A program made the position numbers and the translations under genes. The notes beneath the pieces are model-generated. The model made no database searches and was not told the DNA's origin. It saw nothing but the letters and a program-made list of their open reading frames with translations. From IMG/VR virus record IMGVR_UViG_3300022690_000439, positions 1 through 40,170 of that record: a stretch of 40,170 nucleotides of DNA. One strand, given 5' to 3'. This document shows, piece by piece, positions 29,453 to 36,477 of the stretch (the first letter of the stretch is position 1; the number at the start of each line of letters is the position of its first letter). The stretch comes from a virus.

Positions 29453-30172
29453 CTATGCTGAATCTATTCGCTCTTTGGCGAGGTTAAAATAACCCTCATC
29501 CATTTCGATACCAATAAAATCACGGTTTAGGTTTTTTGCTGCAACGCCAGTGGTACCGCTTCCCATTGTAAAATCTAAAACCGAGTCACCTTCGTTGGTG
29601 TATGTTTTTATTAGGTACTCCATTAGCGCGACTGGCTTTTGAGTTGGGTGTAAATTGCATTTTTGCTTGTCAGAGCTGAACTTTTGAACGCTTCTTGGGT
29701 ACCGACTTGTTGAGTCGTAATTTGTTTTTTCAAATGTCTTGCCATAGCATTCGGATTTAATACCAACTCTCTTTGTTTTAACCCTTTCGTGACCGTATGT
29801 AATTTGAGGGTTATACGTTGGGAGCTTACTGTAAAAAACCAATACATTTTCATGCGCCTTTAGGGGCATCTTCTTGGCGTTAAAAAACCCTGACGCTGCA
29901 GGTTTCTCGTATATCCATTCGTACCTTAACATTGACAGGTTTGAAGCTCCCAAAACTTTGTCGAATGGCGTTTGAGCCATTAACACTATTACGCCATTAG
30001 GCTTGATTATTCTTTTTAACTGCGGCCACATTAAATCAAGATCAATTAAAGAGTCCCATTTACACATGGTCGTACCATAGGGCGGATCGGTAAATATCAT
30101 ATCGATACTGCAGTCTGGTATTTCCTTCATTCGCTCGAGACAATCCCCTAGCATTAATTTTATTGCTGCCAT
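29453..30172 (-). CDS. Beta-class DNA methyltransferase, copy 2
   Basis: 239 residues. DPPYG (29-33) and motif I DFTMGSGTTGVAA near the C-terminus, both fully canonical. It shares most of its sequence with copy 1 at 25554-26264; their first 60 coding bases (from the start inward) differ at only 3 positions. Divergence concentrates in the central target-recognition part (LMAQTPFDKVLGASNLSMLRYEWIYEKPAASGFFNA), so the two may modify different sites. SD AGGGGTATAGA. Confidence 0.87.
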   Translation of the reverse strand: MAAIKLMLGDCLERMKEIPDCSIDMIFTDPPYGTTMCKWDSLIDLDLMWPQLKRIIKPNGVIVLMAQTPFDKVLGASNLSMLRYEWIYEKPAASGFFNAKKMPLKAHENVLVFYSKLPTYNPQITYGHERVKTKRVGIKSECYGKTFEKTNYDSTSRYPRSVQKFSSDKQKCNLHPTQKPVALMEYLIKTYTNEGDSVLDFTMGSGTTGVAAKNLNRDFIGIEMDEGYFNLAKERIDSA

Positions 30173-30201
30173 TCTATACCCCTATAACCCGTTATTAATT
30201 A

Positions 30202-30459
30202 TTATTTACCACTACGTTTAAATTTGTCTCGTCGGCTCTTTTTGTGCGGTGGTGTGAATGATTGAAGTTGTCGGAGGTCATAGGTAGAAATGGCCTCACA
30301 TGGTAAGTCATGGCATTTTATTAATATCGGCTCGCCAATGGCAAAATCACTAGTGAGTACCGCTAGTATCGCGTCTTTTAATTCGCTGCCATCTTCAAGT
30401 ATTAAAATGGTTCTGGCGTTATTATTGCTTCGCTCCATTATTTCTCTTGAGTTGCTCAT
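30202..30459 (-). CDS. Hypothetical protein
   Basis: An 85-residue protein: MSNSREIMERSNNNARTILILEDGSELKDAILAVL..., strand-helix pattern, basic C-terminus (HKKSRRDKFKRSGK). Possibly nucleic-acid binding through the tail. Start overlaps the next gene upstream by ATGA. Confidence 0.55.
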   Translation of the reverse strand: MSNSREIMERSNNNARTILILEDGSELKDAILAVLTSDFAIGEPILIKCHDLPCEAISTYDLRQLQSFTPPHKKSRRDKFKRSGK

Positions 30460-30830
30460 GATTTACCCTCGCGTAGTTTGTTTGCGTACAGCTTTAGAAA
30501 TGAGCCTGTAGCGTCACCAAATTCACGACCCATTATTGACTCTAAAGTATCGACCAACTCTAGTTTTGCATCAGCCTTAACGCTTGCTAGGCATTGGGCG
30601 GGTGTTGATTTCAATACAGTTTCAAGACCGAAAAGTGAAGCGATAAATCCGCCAGTATTAACAACTATATCGGCTCTGCCTCGTAAAGCATTTAACATCG
30701 CCTTTAGCTCTGCGATTTCTTGCTCTAGGCAATATACAAAAGCTTCAGTGCCTTCTTGCTCATACCCCATAATTAACCCATCGTCATTATTATGCCGATA
30801 CTGCCTTAAGTGGTGGTTTAATTTATTCAT
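30456..30830 (-). CDS. Hypothetical early protein
   Basis: A 124-residue protein with an N-terminal region rich in His/Asn, a helical middle (FVYCLEQEIAELKAMLNAL) and a long helical C-terminus. The EQEIAELKAML stretch is a short coiled coil. No family identified. One-base overlap (TAATG) with the upstream gene. Confidence 0.55.
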   Translation of the reverse strand: MNKLNHHLRQYRHNNDDGLIMGYEQEGTEAFVYCLEQEIAELKAMLNALRGRADIVVNTGGFIASLFGLETVLKSTPAQCLASVKADAKLELVDTLESIMGREFGDATGSFLKLYANKLREGKS

Positions 30831-31135
30831 TACTTGTTGCTCCTTAATGTAATTAATCCGAACACAGGATCAGTGCCTATGTACGCTTTGTTATTTTCGG
30901 TATAAATAGGGATATGACCAACAAAAATAACAACGCCTTCTTCTTCCAAGGCTAAAAATATTTTATAAATAACCCCTTCGTTTGCACTCATGCCGCATTT
31001 GTAAAGATGGTGGTTCATTCTTTCGGTGGTATAGTCGGCACTTGAGTTAGCAAGTAAATCAATCATTGCTAATCGTACATTAGCCTTGCTATTTTTTGAT
31101 CCAATGTATTTTTTGCGAAGTAATTCAATGCTCAT
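30830..31135 (-). CDS. Putative winged-helix protein
   Basis: A 101-residue protein: VRLAMIDLLANSSADYTTERMNHHLYKCGMSANEGVIYKIFLALEEEGVVIFVGHIPIYTENNKAYI has helix-helix-helix-wing order with recognition helix NEGVIYKIFLALEEEGVV, resembling winged-helix DNA-binding modules. Weak evidence, no family named. The SD for the ATG is GGATAACAAGTA. Confidence 0.5.
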   Translation of the reverse strand: MSIELLRKKYIGSKNSKANVRLAMIDLLANSSADYTTERMNHHLYKCGMSANEGVIYKIFLALEEEGVVIFVGHIPIYTENNKAYIGTDPVFGLITLRSNK

Positions 31136-31152
31136 TACTTGTTATCCTTATT

Positions 31153-31380
31153 TTATGTTAGTTGGTTAATACAGTTTTCTGCAAAAAACATTAATGCCCG
31201 CTTTCTGTTGTGGCCGCAAACCTTCAGACAATGATAAAAACTTTTCGAATACTTACCCGATTCAGTATGAATTATATTATTATTCACATCTTTTATTACT
31301 CCAAGCATATGCACCCTTGAGCCGTCTTTTGATTGGTAAACGGCTCCGCTCATTCGGCGCCAGTTGCCTTTTAGTTTCAT
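31153..31380 (-). CDS. Small basic protein
   Basis: 75 residues from ATG 31380 (SD GAGGGTGATAATT); an upstream GTG at 31389 is the alternative. Sequence MKLKGNWRRMSGAVYQSKDGSRVHMLGVIK... is strand-rich and basic with an FYHCLKVCGHNRKRAL centre (CxxxCxH). Between helicase and small early genes; function unknown. Confidence 0.55.
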   Translation of the reverse strand: MKLKGNWRRMSGAVYQSKDGSRVHMLGVIKDVNNNIIHTESGKYSKSFYHCLKVCGHNRKRALMFFAENCINQLT

Positions 31381-31430
31381 AATTATCACCCTCGATGACT
31401 TGGCCAGTTAAATCCAATGGCCGTTGTTTG

Positions 31431-32810
31431 TTAATCTTCCCAATCAAGTTGTTTCTTTTTTTGATAATTTTTAGTTTGTTCGTTTTGCATTGTCATAATG
31501 CGATTAACTTCTGCCGGCTCAACATTATTCATTATGCCGTTAATCATATTTACATAAGCTGTGCCTGTTGCGCCATGGCGGTTAGCTCTTACAATAAGCT
31601 CTGTAAGCCCACCTAAGCCACAATTTTCATCATAAGCAGACTCGCGGTATATCATTATAATTCGGTCTGCATCCTGCTCGATTTGCCCTGTCTCGCGTAG
31701 GTCACTCATGATTGGCCGTTTATCATTTCGAGACTCGAGACCGCGATTTAATTGTGCCAGTAAGAATACTGGAACCTTTAAATCTTTGGCCATGTTTTTA
31801 AGTCCCTTGGTTATGGCGCCAATGGCTAAATCATTTCTGTCTGCCTTTTCAGCTTTCATCAGCGTTAGATAATCAATGAATATCGCACCAATTGAACCTT
31901 TTTTAGCTTTCATTTTTCGGCACTCACCGCGGATATACGACAATGACATATTGGTGCGATCATCAATGTAAATATCAGTTTGGGCCATCTTTGCTATTGC
32001 ACAGTTAACCGCATCAAATTCAATATTACCCATTGGCTGATAGAAATTGTCAGTGGCAACTTGAGAGCTGCTAGATAGCATTCGTTCAAATACTTGCTCG
32101 TTTGACATTTCCATTGAGAAAACCATTACAGGCTTTCTGGTGGTGGTGGCTATATGCTCGGTCATCTTTAGTGCAAGTTGAGTTTTACCCATCTTTGGTC
32201 TTGCTCCTATGACAATGAGATCGGTTTTTCCAACTCCGCGATTGCCAAATAAATCATCAAGACCGGTAATGCCTGTCTTTATTCCTGCCGCGTCAGGGTT
32301 GTTAATTCTCTCTTCGTAAATATCAAGCCATGCCATGGCTATATCTTTAACGTGGGTAACGCCACCTTGGCCAATTGAATTATCCTGCTCAATAGTTGCC
32401 ATTAATGACGCTATATCGTTAATCTTATCTTTGGAACTGCCAACACCCGTTAAAACTGCTATAGATTCGTTTAATTTGGCCAGCGTTACCCGTTCTAAGC
32501 TACGTTCTTTTATTAGTTGAACATACCCACTAATATTAGCTGCGGAGTGAACGGTTTTGATTATAGAGCCAATGTATGTAAGCGCGTCACCGCCTAGTTG
32601 ATCTGCCATGATTAGCAAGTCGATTGGCTCACCGTTGAAAAATAATTGTTTTTGTAGTGAGAATATTTTTTGGTTCTTAGTTTTATAGAAATCCTCTGGC
32701 GTTAATTGGCTAAACGCTTTTGCCAATGCCTCACTTCCTAATCCCAATTTAAAAACAGAGCCTATAAAGTTTTCCTCTGCTTCGATATTAAACGCTTGCC
32801 ACTGGTTCAT
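31431..32810 (-). CDS. dnaB: Replicative DNA helicase (DnaB type)
   Basis: A 459-residue protein. N-terminal DnaB domain (residues 1-105), linker, then RecA-like core: Walker A GARPKMGKT (202-210), VFSMEMS (about 229-235), Walker B GAIFIDYLTLM (about 292-302), VFLLAQLNRGLE and RADRIIMIYRE-type segment. Full length. It forms the hexameric fork helicase for phage DNA replication, loaded by the upstream initiator. Overlaps the initiator gene by ATGA. Confidence 0.93.
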   Translation of the reverse strand: MNQWQAFNIEAEENFIGSVFKLGLGSEALAKAFSQLTPEDFYKTKNQKIFSLQKQLFFNGEPIDLLIMADQLGGDALTYIGSIIKTVHSAANISGYVQLIKERSLERVTLAKLNESIAVLTGVGSSKDKINDIASLMATIEQDNSIGQGGVTHVKDIAMAWLDIYEERINNPDAAGIKTGITGLDDLFGNRGVGKTDLIVIGARPKMGKTQLALKMTEHIATTTRKPVMVFSMEMSNEQVFERMLSSSSQVATDNFYQPMGNIEFDAVNCAIAKMAQTDIYIDDRTNMSLSYIRGECRKMKAKKGSIGAIFIDYLTLMKAEKADRNDLAIGAITKGLKNMAKDLKVPVFLLAQLNRGLESRNDKRPIMSDLRETGQIEQDADRIIMIYRESAYDENCGLGGLTELIVRANRHGATGTAYVNMINGIMNNVEPAEVNRIMTMQNEQTKNYQKKKQLDWED

Positions 32811-33592
32811 TGAGTGCCTCCAAAGTTACTTAGTCGTTGCTCTCGAGCTTTCGCAATTGTTTCTTCACGTAATAAATACTCGAGGTCTGCTTTCCATTTT
32901 CCTTCGGTGCCAAATATCCAAGAGTGATCACCGCGGTTATTCCACAGCCAATTAAAATAGCCTTCAACTCTTTCGATCCCGTGCTTGCCTTCTCGAGTCC
33001 AGTATTTCTTGATCGCTGTTTTTCTTTTAGTCGTTAGTGTTTGCATATTAACTAACGCCATTCCGCACTCACCAGTATCGACCAATATCGATTGATACAA
33101 ATCAGCTATCTTTTTATAAGGGACTTTATCGACCTTTTTAGGTTGCTCTGATTCGGCAGAATCTGACATATCTTTCTTGTTTTCATTATTAACATTATTG
33201 TTTGTTGCCCCTGTCGTGCCCTCATCGTGCCCTTGCTGTGCCCTTGCTGTGCCCTCGTCATTCTGATTTGATTGATAATCCTCATAGTTACATATAGTTA
33301 TAATGCTAGTAACTGTGCCCTTTTTTACACTTATCATCCCGTTGCTTTCAAGCATCGAGAGAAGTCCTCTAACCTTTTTTACCGTCCATCCGAACTCTTT
33401 TGCTAGTCCTGATAGGCTTCTTGCTATCTGTCCGCGCTTGCATTCTACGAGCGTTGATTTGATTAAAAACTTATTGTCCTTGTGGTTAGCCAGCATTATT
33501 AAATGAACCCAGGCTTGACCTTTTGAGAAAGGCTGATCCTTCCATAGCCAGTGGTCGGTGATGCTCCTATGTATGCTCACCCATCCCTGCAT
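32807..33592 (-). CDS. Replication initiator (O-like)
   Basis: A 261-residue protein. N-terminal winged-helix domain (about 1-95, GWVSIHRSITDHWLW ... LSGLAKEFGWTVKKVRGLLSMLESNGMI) as in phage replication/initiator proteins, a low-complexity linker (about 108-155), and a C-terminal domain for helicase contact (YWTREGKHGIERVEGYFNWLWNN). Immediately upstream of the helicase. The linker DNA contains five 11-bp tandem repeats, so the origin probably lies inside this gene. Confidence 0.83.
   Translation of the reverse strand: MQGWVSIHRSITDHWLWKDQPFSKGQAWVHLIMLANHKDNKFLIKSTLVECKRGQIARSLSGLAKEFGWTVKKVRGLLSMLESNGMISVKKGTVTSIITICNYEDYQSNQNDEGTARAQQGHDEGTTGATNNNVNNENKKDMSDSAESEQPKKVDKVPYKKIADLYQSILVDTGECGMALVNMQTLTTKRKTAIKKYWTREGKHGIERVEGYFNWLWNNRGDHSWIFGTEGKWKADLEYLLREETIAKAREQRLSNFGGTQ
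33206..33260. repeat. Five 11-bp tandem repeats (iteron-like origin)
   Basis: TGCCCCTGTCG, TGCCCTCATCG, TGCCCTTGCTG, TGCCCTTGCTG and TGCCCTCGTCA follow without gaps at 33206, 33217, 33228, 33239 and 33250. 11 bp is close to one DNA turn, so they face one side of the helix. AT-rich stretches lie on both sides (33181-33204; 33261-33310), suited to unwinding. The layout mirrors the lambda ori inside gene O. Confidence 0.85.
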
Positions 33593-33595
33593 GAT

Positions 33596-33823
33596 CTACC
33601 CCACGACACTGAATGATTTGATGTTAACTTCATTAAGCATGGACTCAACAGCGGTTAGGGTTTTGAACTCCCTAATTGATCCACGCTTTGTTTTTACTAT
33701 AAACGCCTTTTTTGTTGTTTCTATTACTAGCTCATAGTGCCCGCTTCTTTTCGTCGCTATAGCACCGCTAACAGCCCCTGTTGATACCATTAACCCAAGC
33801 TCTGTATTGTTTATTTTTTCCAT
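33596..33823 (-). CDS. Small ParC/partition-associated-like protein
   Basis: A 75-residue protein, first in the leftward unit. MVSTGAVSGAIATKRSGHYELVIETTKKAFIVKTKRGSIREFKTLTAVESMLNEVNIKSFSV has the layout of small ParC-family partition-associated proteins: 'GAV' start, three strands, then 'R...F..L......L...gi..f.v'. Seen in plasmids and phages near replication genes. Function unknown. The similarity is by eye only. Confidence 0.6.
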   Translation of the reverse strand: MEKINNTELGLMVSTGAVSGAIATKRSGHYELVIETTKKAFIVKTKRGSIREFKTLTAVESMLNEVNIKSFSVVG

Positions 33824-33855
33824 TATATGTAATCTCGTTTTGCTAAAGTAGGTGA

Positions 33856-33884
33856 ATCATACCACGCAAAAAATAATAACACAA
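33856..33884 (-). promoter_or_regulatory. Leftward early promoter
   Basis: On the minus strand TTGTGT (33884-33879), 17-base spacer, TATGAT (33861-33856), with TGG directly ahead (extended -10). It is 33 bases upstream of the first leftward gene. Its -35 is one arm of the inverted repeat at 33879-33898. Confidence 0.65.
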
Positions 33885-33898
33885 TTGTAATTTTGTGT
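33879..33898. promoter_or_regulatory. Shared operator-like inverted repeat
   Basis: ACACAA (33879-33884) and TTGTGT (33893-33898) form 6-bp arms around an 8-base centre; the centre overlaps a second palindrome, ACAATTGT (33881-33888). It touches the -35 elements of both divergent promoters, so a dimer bound there would block both. Confidence 0.6.
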
Positions 33899-33926
33899 TG
33901 ACATAAAAAATAATATGGATTATATT
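33898..33926 (+). promoter_or_regulatory. Rightward early promoter, near consensus
   Basis: Perfect TTGACA (33898-33903), 17-base spacer, TATATT (33921-33926). The strongest sigma70-like promoter seen in the window, 26 bases ahead of the first rightward gene. Confidence 0.85.
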
Positions 33927-33951
33927 TAAGTCATCAACACGGAGAGCCAAT

Positions 33952-34128
33952 ATGAAACCACTTTTTAAGAAAGCACTAATAGCAGCATTGGCGATAGGAT
34001 TCTTTTCTATTGCCGGCGAAATGGATTACCAAGATGAATTATTGCAAGAGCAGCATTATTGCGAAATGGTTAATTCTGGCGATTGGGGTGCTTATAATGG
34101 TGATATTGATTGTAATGGCAACCCTTAA
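33952..34128 (+). CDS. 58-residue exported protein
   Basis: ATG 33952 behind GGAGAGCCAAT. Basic start MKPLFKKALIAALAIGFFSIAG is a signal peptide or membrane anchor; the rest (EMDYQDELLQEQHYCEMVNSGDWGAYNGDIDCNGNP) fits a phage pattern 'Q..YCEMV..g.W.dY....C' with two Cys that may form a disulfide. First gene from the strong promoter, so made early and in quantity; possibly periplasmic. Role unknown. Confidence 0.65.
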   Translation: MKPLFKKALIAALAIGFFSIAGEMDYQDELLQEQHYCEMVNSGDWGAYNGDIDCNGNP

Positions 34129-34162
34129 ATCGTCCACAGCAACTTAACAAAACGAGATAATT

Positions 34163-34444
34163 ATGAAAATCCTAAAAGCAAAAATCGAAAAGATAGAGCG
34201 CGTAGAAAAAGAGCTTAGAAATATTAAAAGGTTAAAGGATATTGAGCTTGGCGAAAGAGATATTAAGCCTTGTTTGTGCTTTACAAATGGCAGCGACCAA
34301 GGTCATTACCCTGTAGAAATTAACCTTGATTTGTTTATGGCAGCTATCGAAGCTCAAGAAAAACAACTAAATCTAAGCGTCGAAAAAGATCGTCAAATCG
34401 TTGAAGCGTTTGAGTTGATGTTAACCAGCGGCGAAGGTGAGTAG
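34163..34444 (+). CDS. Coiled-coil early protein, paralogue A
   Basis: A 93-residue protein: basic coiled-coil start (MKILKAKIEKIERVEKELRNIKRLKD), a central CLCFTNGSDQGHYPVEINLDLFMAAIEAQ, and an acidic end (FELMLTSGEGE). It shares its layout and several short identities with the gene at 36478 (K-x-K-I-x-K-I-E, FxNG, LF, ELML), so they are paralogues. Unknown function; possibly a scaffold for protein contacts. Confidence 0.6.
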   Translation: MKILKAKIEKIERVEKELRNIKRLKDIELGERDIKPCLCFTNGSDQGHYPVEINLDLFMAAIEAQEKQLNLSVEKDRQIVEAFELMLTSGEGE

Positions 34445-34445
34445 C

Positions 34446-34694
34446 ATGAAAATAATTTCAGGCGAGAGCGTAACAATAGATATCAACGGTCATTCTTATG
34501 ACGCAACAGTTAACGGCTACTACTTCCCAAGACAAGAATCAAGCTTTGAATTTAAAGGCGAACCTGAGCAATTCGATTTGGACGGATTATCAATACAAGT
34601 TAACGATAACTGGGTTGATGTTTCTCAGATGCTAGCAATCGAAACTGTTTATGACGACATTTTAAGTCAGCTAAAAAAATCTAAGGAAGATTAA
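34446..34694 (+). CDS. Hypothetical protein
   Basis: 82 residues from ATG 34446 (SD GGTGAG); an upstream GTG at 34437 would overlap. MKIISGESVTIDINGHSYDATVNGYYF begins with strands, so a small beta domain. The end is helical. It sits just before the exonuclease and is probably co-translated. Confidence 0.55.
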   Translation: MKIISGESVTIDINGHSYDATVNGYYFPRQESSFEFKGEPEQFDLDGLSIQVNDNWVDVSQMLAIETVYDDILSQLKKSKED

Positions 34695-34696
34695 TC

Positions 34697-35434
34697 ATGA
34701 AAATATTAGAAATAAAGCAGGGTAGCGATCAATGGCACGAGGAGCGCTGGGCACGAGTTACGGGAACTAGAATAGAGTCGGCGCTAGGTGCATGTTATTC
34801 AAATGCGAAAGCTCAGTGGGTCATGGGTGGCAAGACCTGGGAATTTGACGGCGATAAGTTGGCTTGCGTAAAAGAGGGGAAGCAAACAAAGGCTAGCCGC
34901 GACAAACAGGTCACATTGATTCTTGAACTTGTTTCTGAACGTCAAAGCGAAATGGAAATAAATGATTTCTGTTCGGCGGATATGGAGCGCGGTAACGATT
35001 TAGAGCCACATTCAGGTAAGGCGGCAGAGCATCGCCACGGAATCAAACTAGAGTCTTGCGGTATGCTACAGAGCGATACTCTACCATCGTTTAAATACAG
35101 TCCTGATTTCGTATGTTACAAAGATGGCGTTATCGTCGGCGGCTACGAAACAAAGTCAAAAGCGGGCAAAAAACACATCGAATACATCATGACCGACGAA
35201 GTGCCAAGCGAACATTTGTTGCAATGCTTATGCCCTATGATTATGGATGACTGCGTAAAGTGGTGGATATTTGGCCATTTTGATGATCGAAATAAGGTTA
35301 ACAATCTTTTCACTAAAGGCATTAGACGCGAAAATTACGAAGAATTCATCAATGAGGCTAGAACTTTATTAGTGGCATTTTTGGCAGAAGTCGATTTAAC
35401 AGTAGAAAAAATGGGCGGTGAATATCATGGCTAA
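34697..35434 (+). CDS. Lambda-type exonuclease (YqaJ)
   Basis: A 245-residue protein: QGSDQWHEERWARVTGTRI (8-26), SPDFVCYKDGVIVGGYETKSKAGKKH (135-160) with Asp137, Glu151 and Lys153 as PD-(D/E)xK residues, and EHLLQCLC with Gln176. The order and spacing match lambda exo and YqaJ-type recombinases (lambda exo length 226). It digests 5' strands for single-strand annealing recombination. Preceded by early genes and followed by a recombination-cluster protein. Confidence 0.88.
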   Translation: MKILEIKQGSDQWHEERWARVTGTRIESALGACYSNAKAQWVMGGKTWEFDGDKLACVKEGKQTKASRDKQVTLILELVSERQSEMEINDFCSADMERGNDLEPHSGKAAEHRHGIKLESCGMLQSDTLPSFKYSPDFVCYKDGVIVGGYETKSKAGKKHIEYIMTDEVPSEHLLQCLCPMIMDDCVKWWIFGHFDDRNKVNNLFTKGIRRENYEEFINEARTLLVAFLAEVDLTVEKMGGEYHG

Positions 35435-35948
35435 TGTAAAACGGGCAATGCAATCAAAATCAGATCAATTAAATTATGTTGATGTTGGCAATGGAAGTTT
35501 GATTGCTCTAATTGAGTCGGTTCATGTTACTAACTCAGATCAGCAACCAGTAACAATTAACTTTGCTGGCTGTAATGGCAAGCCATACAAACCAAACAAG
35601 GGAATGATTCGAGTTCTGGCCGGTGCCTGGGGTGAAGAGTCCGACTGTTGGGTTGGTAAAACTATTAAAATAATTGGCGATGAGACTGTTAAATGGGGTG
35701 GTGAAGAGGTCGGTGGTTTAGTTGTTGGCGCTTTGTCTCACATAGACCAGTCAGGATATACCGCATACATACAGAAAAACAAGCGCGTTAGAGTTAAAAA
35801 AACTATCCCTCTATTAGTTATCGAACCACCAAAGTTAACCGATGACGATCAGTCTTGGATTGATGCAGCAAATAAAGATAGTAGCGTATTAGACCAAATT
35901 ACAGATCCGCTATACAAGCAATTCATTATTGACAATCTAAAAGGGTAA
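35427..35948 (+). CDS. Recombination-cluster protein of unknown function
   Basis: 173 residues from ATG 35427 (MANVKRAMQSKSDQLNYVDV), overlapping the exonuclease by 8 bases. The text LNYVDVGNGSLIALIESV ... QQPVTINFAGCNGKPYKPNKGMIRVLAGAWG ... WVGKTIKIIGDETVKWGGEEVGGLVVGALSHI is a pattern I know from phage genes next to exonuclease/SSB genes ('QPV.i.l.G...rPYkP.KsM.RvL...WG'). It may be the annealing partner, but the fold is not recognised. Confidence 0.7.
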   Translation: MANVKRAMQSKSDQLNYVDVGNGSLIALIESVHVTNSDQQPVTINFAGCNGKPYKPNKGMIRVLAGAWGEESDCWVGKTIKIIGDETVKWGGEEVGGLVVGALSHIDQSGYTAYIQKNKRVRVKKTIPLLVIEPPKLTDDDQSWIDAANKDSSVLDQITDPLYKQFIIDNLKG

Positions 35949-35952
35949 TATC

Positions 35953-36396
35953 ATGGCTAAACGTATCGTAGCAAAAACAGGTTCATACACTAATAACGAA
36001 GGCCAGGAAAAAGGTGAGTACACCAAACTAGGTGTAATGCTTAACAATCAAAACGGCGATTACATGCTGTTAGATCCAACAATTTCACTAGCTGGCGTTT
36101 TATTAAAGCAAAATGCGCTTGCGGCAAAAAACAACGGGCAGCAGCGCGACATGGTTATGATCTCAATCTTTGACGATGACAACCAGAACCAGCAAAATAA
36201 TAACAACCAAGGTCAGCAGCAGAAAAGTAGCCAACAACAAGCGCCTAGACAGCAACAGCGCGCACCGCAACAAAAGCAGGGAGGCTTTCAACAACAACAA
36301 GCGCAACAGCAGCAAGCACCACAACACGCGCCACAACAACAACAAGCTCAAGCGCCTGATTTAGATGATGGATGGGACGACGATATTCCTTTTTAG
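35953..36396 (+). CDS. ssb: Gln-rich single-stranded DNA-binding protein
   Basis: A 147-residue protein: compact N-terminal domain (about 1-75, KRIVAKTGSYTNNEGQEKGEYTKLGVM ... YMLLDPTISLAGVLL ... RDMVMISIFDDDN), a Gln/Asn/Pro-rich linker (about 76-135), and the tip DDGWDDDIPF, the SSB C-terminal partner-binding motif. Phages with lambda-exo systems often have this unusual short OB-like SSB. The SD for the ATG at 35953 is AAAGGGTAATATC. Confidence 0.8.
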   Translation: MAKRIVAKTGSYTNNEGQEKGEYTKLGVMLNNQNGDYMLLDPTISLAGVLLKQNALAAKNNGQQRDMVMISIFDDDNQNQQNNNNQGQQQKSSQQQAPRQQQRAPQQKQGGFQQQQAQQQQAPQHAPQQQQAQAPDLDDGWDDDIPF

Positions 36397-36433
36397 CGAC
36401 TACGACCAAGGTCTAACATACAAAACAATAATA

Positions 36434-36456
36434 AGCCTCTAATATAATTGGAGGCT
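36434..36456 (+). other. Hairpin between SSB and next gene
   Basis: AGCCTC (36434-36439) and GAGGCT (36451-36456) around an 11-base AT loop. No U tract follows, so it is more likely an mRNA structure or weak attenuator than a terminator. Confidence 0.4.
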
Positions 36457-36477
36457 AACAACTAACAGGCGGATGAA

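Noticed and set aside
36163-36364. Leu-rich and Arg/Asn-rich frames over the SSB linker
   Set aside because: These are frame shadows of CAA/CAG repeats and have no start sites.
36434-36456. Rho-independent terminator after SSB
   Set aside because: Stem is fine but followed by AACAAC with no U tract; called only a hairpin.
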